From: Symbiodinium natans
Lineage: Eukaryota > Sar > Dinophyceae > Suessiales > Symbiodiniaceae
DNA: 20,000 bases
Direction of reading: 5' to 3'
NCBI GenBank assembly: GCA_905221605.1
Contig: CAJNDS010000222.1
Span: 143,568-163,567 of the forward strand
The notes beneath the pieces were generated by a model. That model did not search any database and was not told the origin of the DNA. It saw nothing but the letters and a program-made list of their open reading frames with translations. Below are positions 19,931 to 20,000 of this stretch, one piece after another (within the stretch, counting starts at the first letter, position 1; every line of letters begins with the position of its first letter). A program made the position numbers and the translations under genes.

Positions 19931-20000
19931 GATTGCCGCAGCTTGGTCTTCACCTTCGCCAGGTAGTAGTAGAGACCGGATCTCGGTGCGCGGCTTCTCT
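19931..20000 (-). CDS. Gene IV exon, cut by window edge
   Basis: Minus-strand frame reads RSRAPRSGLYYYLAKVKTKL then RQSSE, entering at the window edge with no stop. Basic and Tyr-rich with helix-like spacing. The left end is not resolved; a donor may lie near CGGAAACC. Confidence 0.5.

Overview
The window looks like nuclear DNA of a dinoflagellate, most probably from the Symbiodiniaceae or relatives. About half of it is telomere-type repeat (TTTAGGG, or CCCTAAA on the other strand) in dozens of interstitial arrays whose orientation flips again and again. Between them lie short GC-rich islands of 20-150 bp. There are no bacterial-type genes or ribosome binding sites, and no long ORF is convincing. 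The taxonomic call is inference from the repeat unit, the GC-rich codon use, the GT/GC-AG splice sites and the one-directional gene order.

Read on the minus strand, most islands translate as protein-like exons. They are bounded by AG acceptors in CCCTAAA-rich sequence and by GT or GC donors that run straight into TTTAGGG repeat. Many neighbouring islands join in the same reading phase. I therefore read the window as a minus-strand array of about four genes, transcribed right to left, whose introns are mostly inverted telomere-like arrays (TTTAGGG at the 5' side, CCCTAAA at the 3' side). Gene IV (right edge to a stop at 17922) is partial. Gene III (ATG at 17717 to TGA at 14423) appears complete, about 300 residues, with a coiled-coil-like stretch and a C-terminal membrane helix. 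Gene II (about 13577 to a possible stop at 11602) carries a 14-residue acidic repeat. Gene I (possible ATG at 11581, running off to about 230) contains membrane helices in its 10.0-7.9 kb part and Trp/Cys-rich exons (WAIGEDCC, FQCGDA) towards its C-terminus; whether it is one gene or two is unresolved.

Other elements are three copies of a foldback MITE-like family (1789-1904, 13606-13712, 17792-17882), a 236-bp terminal-inverted-repeat element at 16391-16626 that coincides with a whole intron (introner-like), a 273-bp foldback element at 16742-17014, G/C homopolymers including a 205-bp C tract at 19274-19478, microsatellites, and local tandem duplications. Stretches without exons are intron interiors or intergenic and are described below. 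Exon ends were assigned by eye; no product can be named with confidence.
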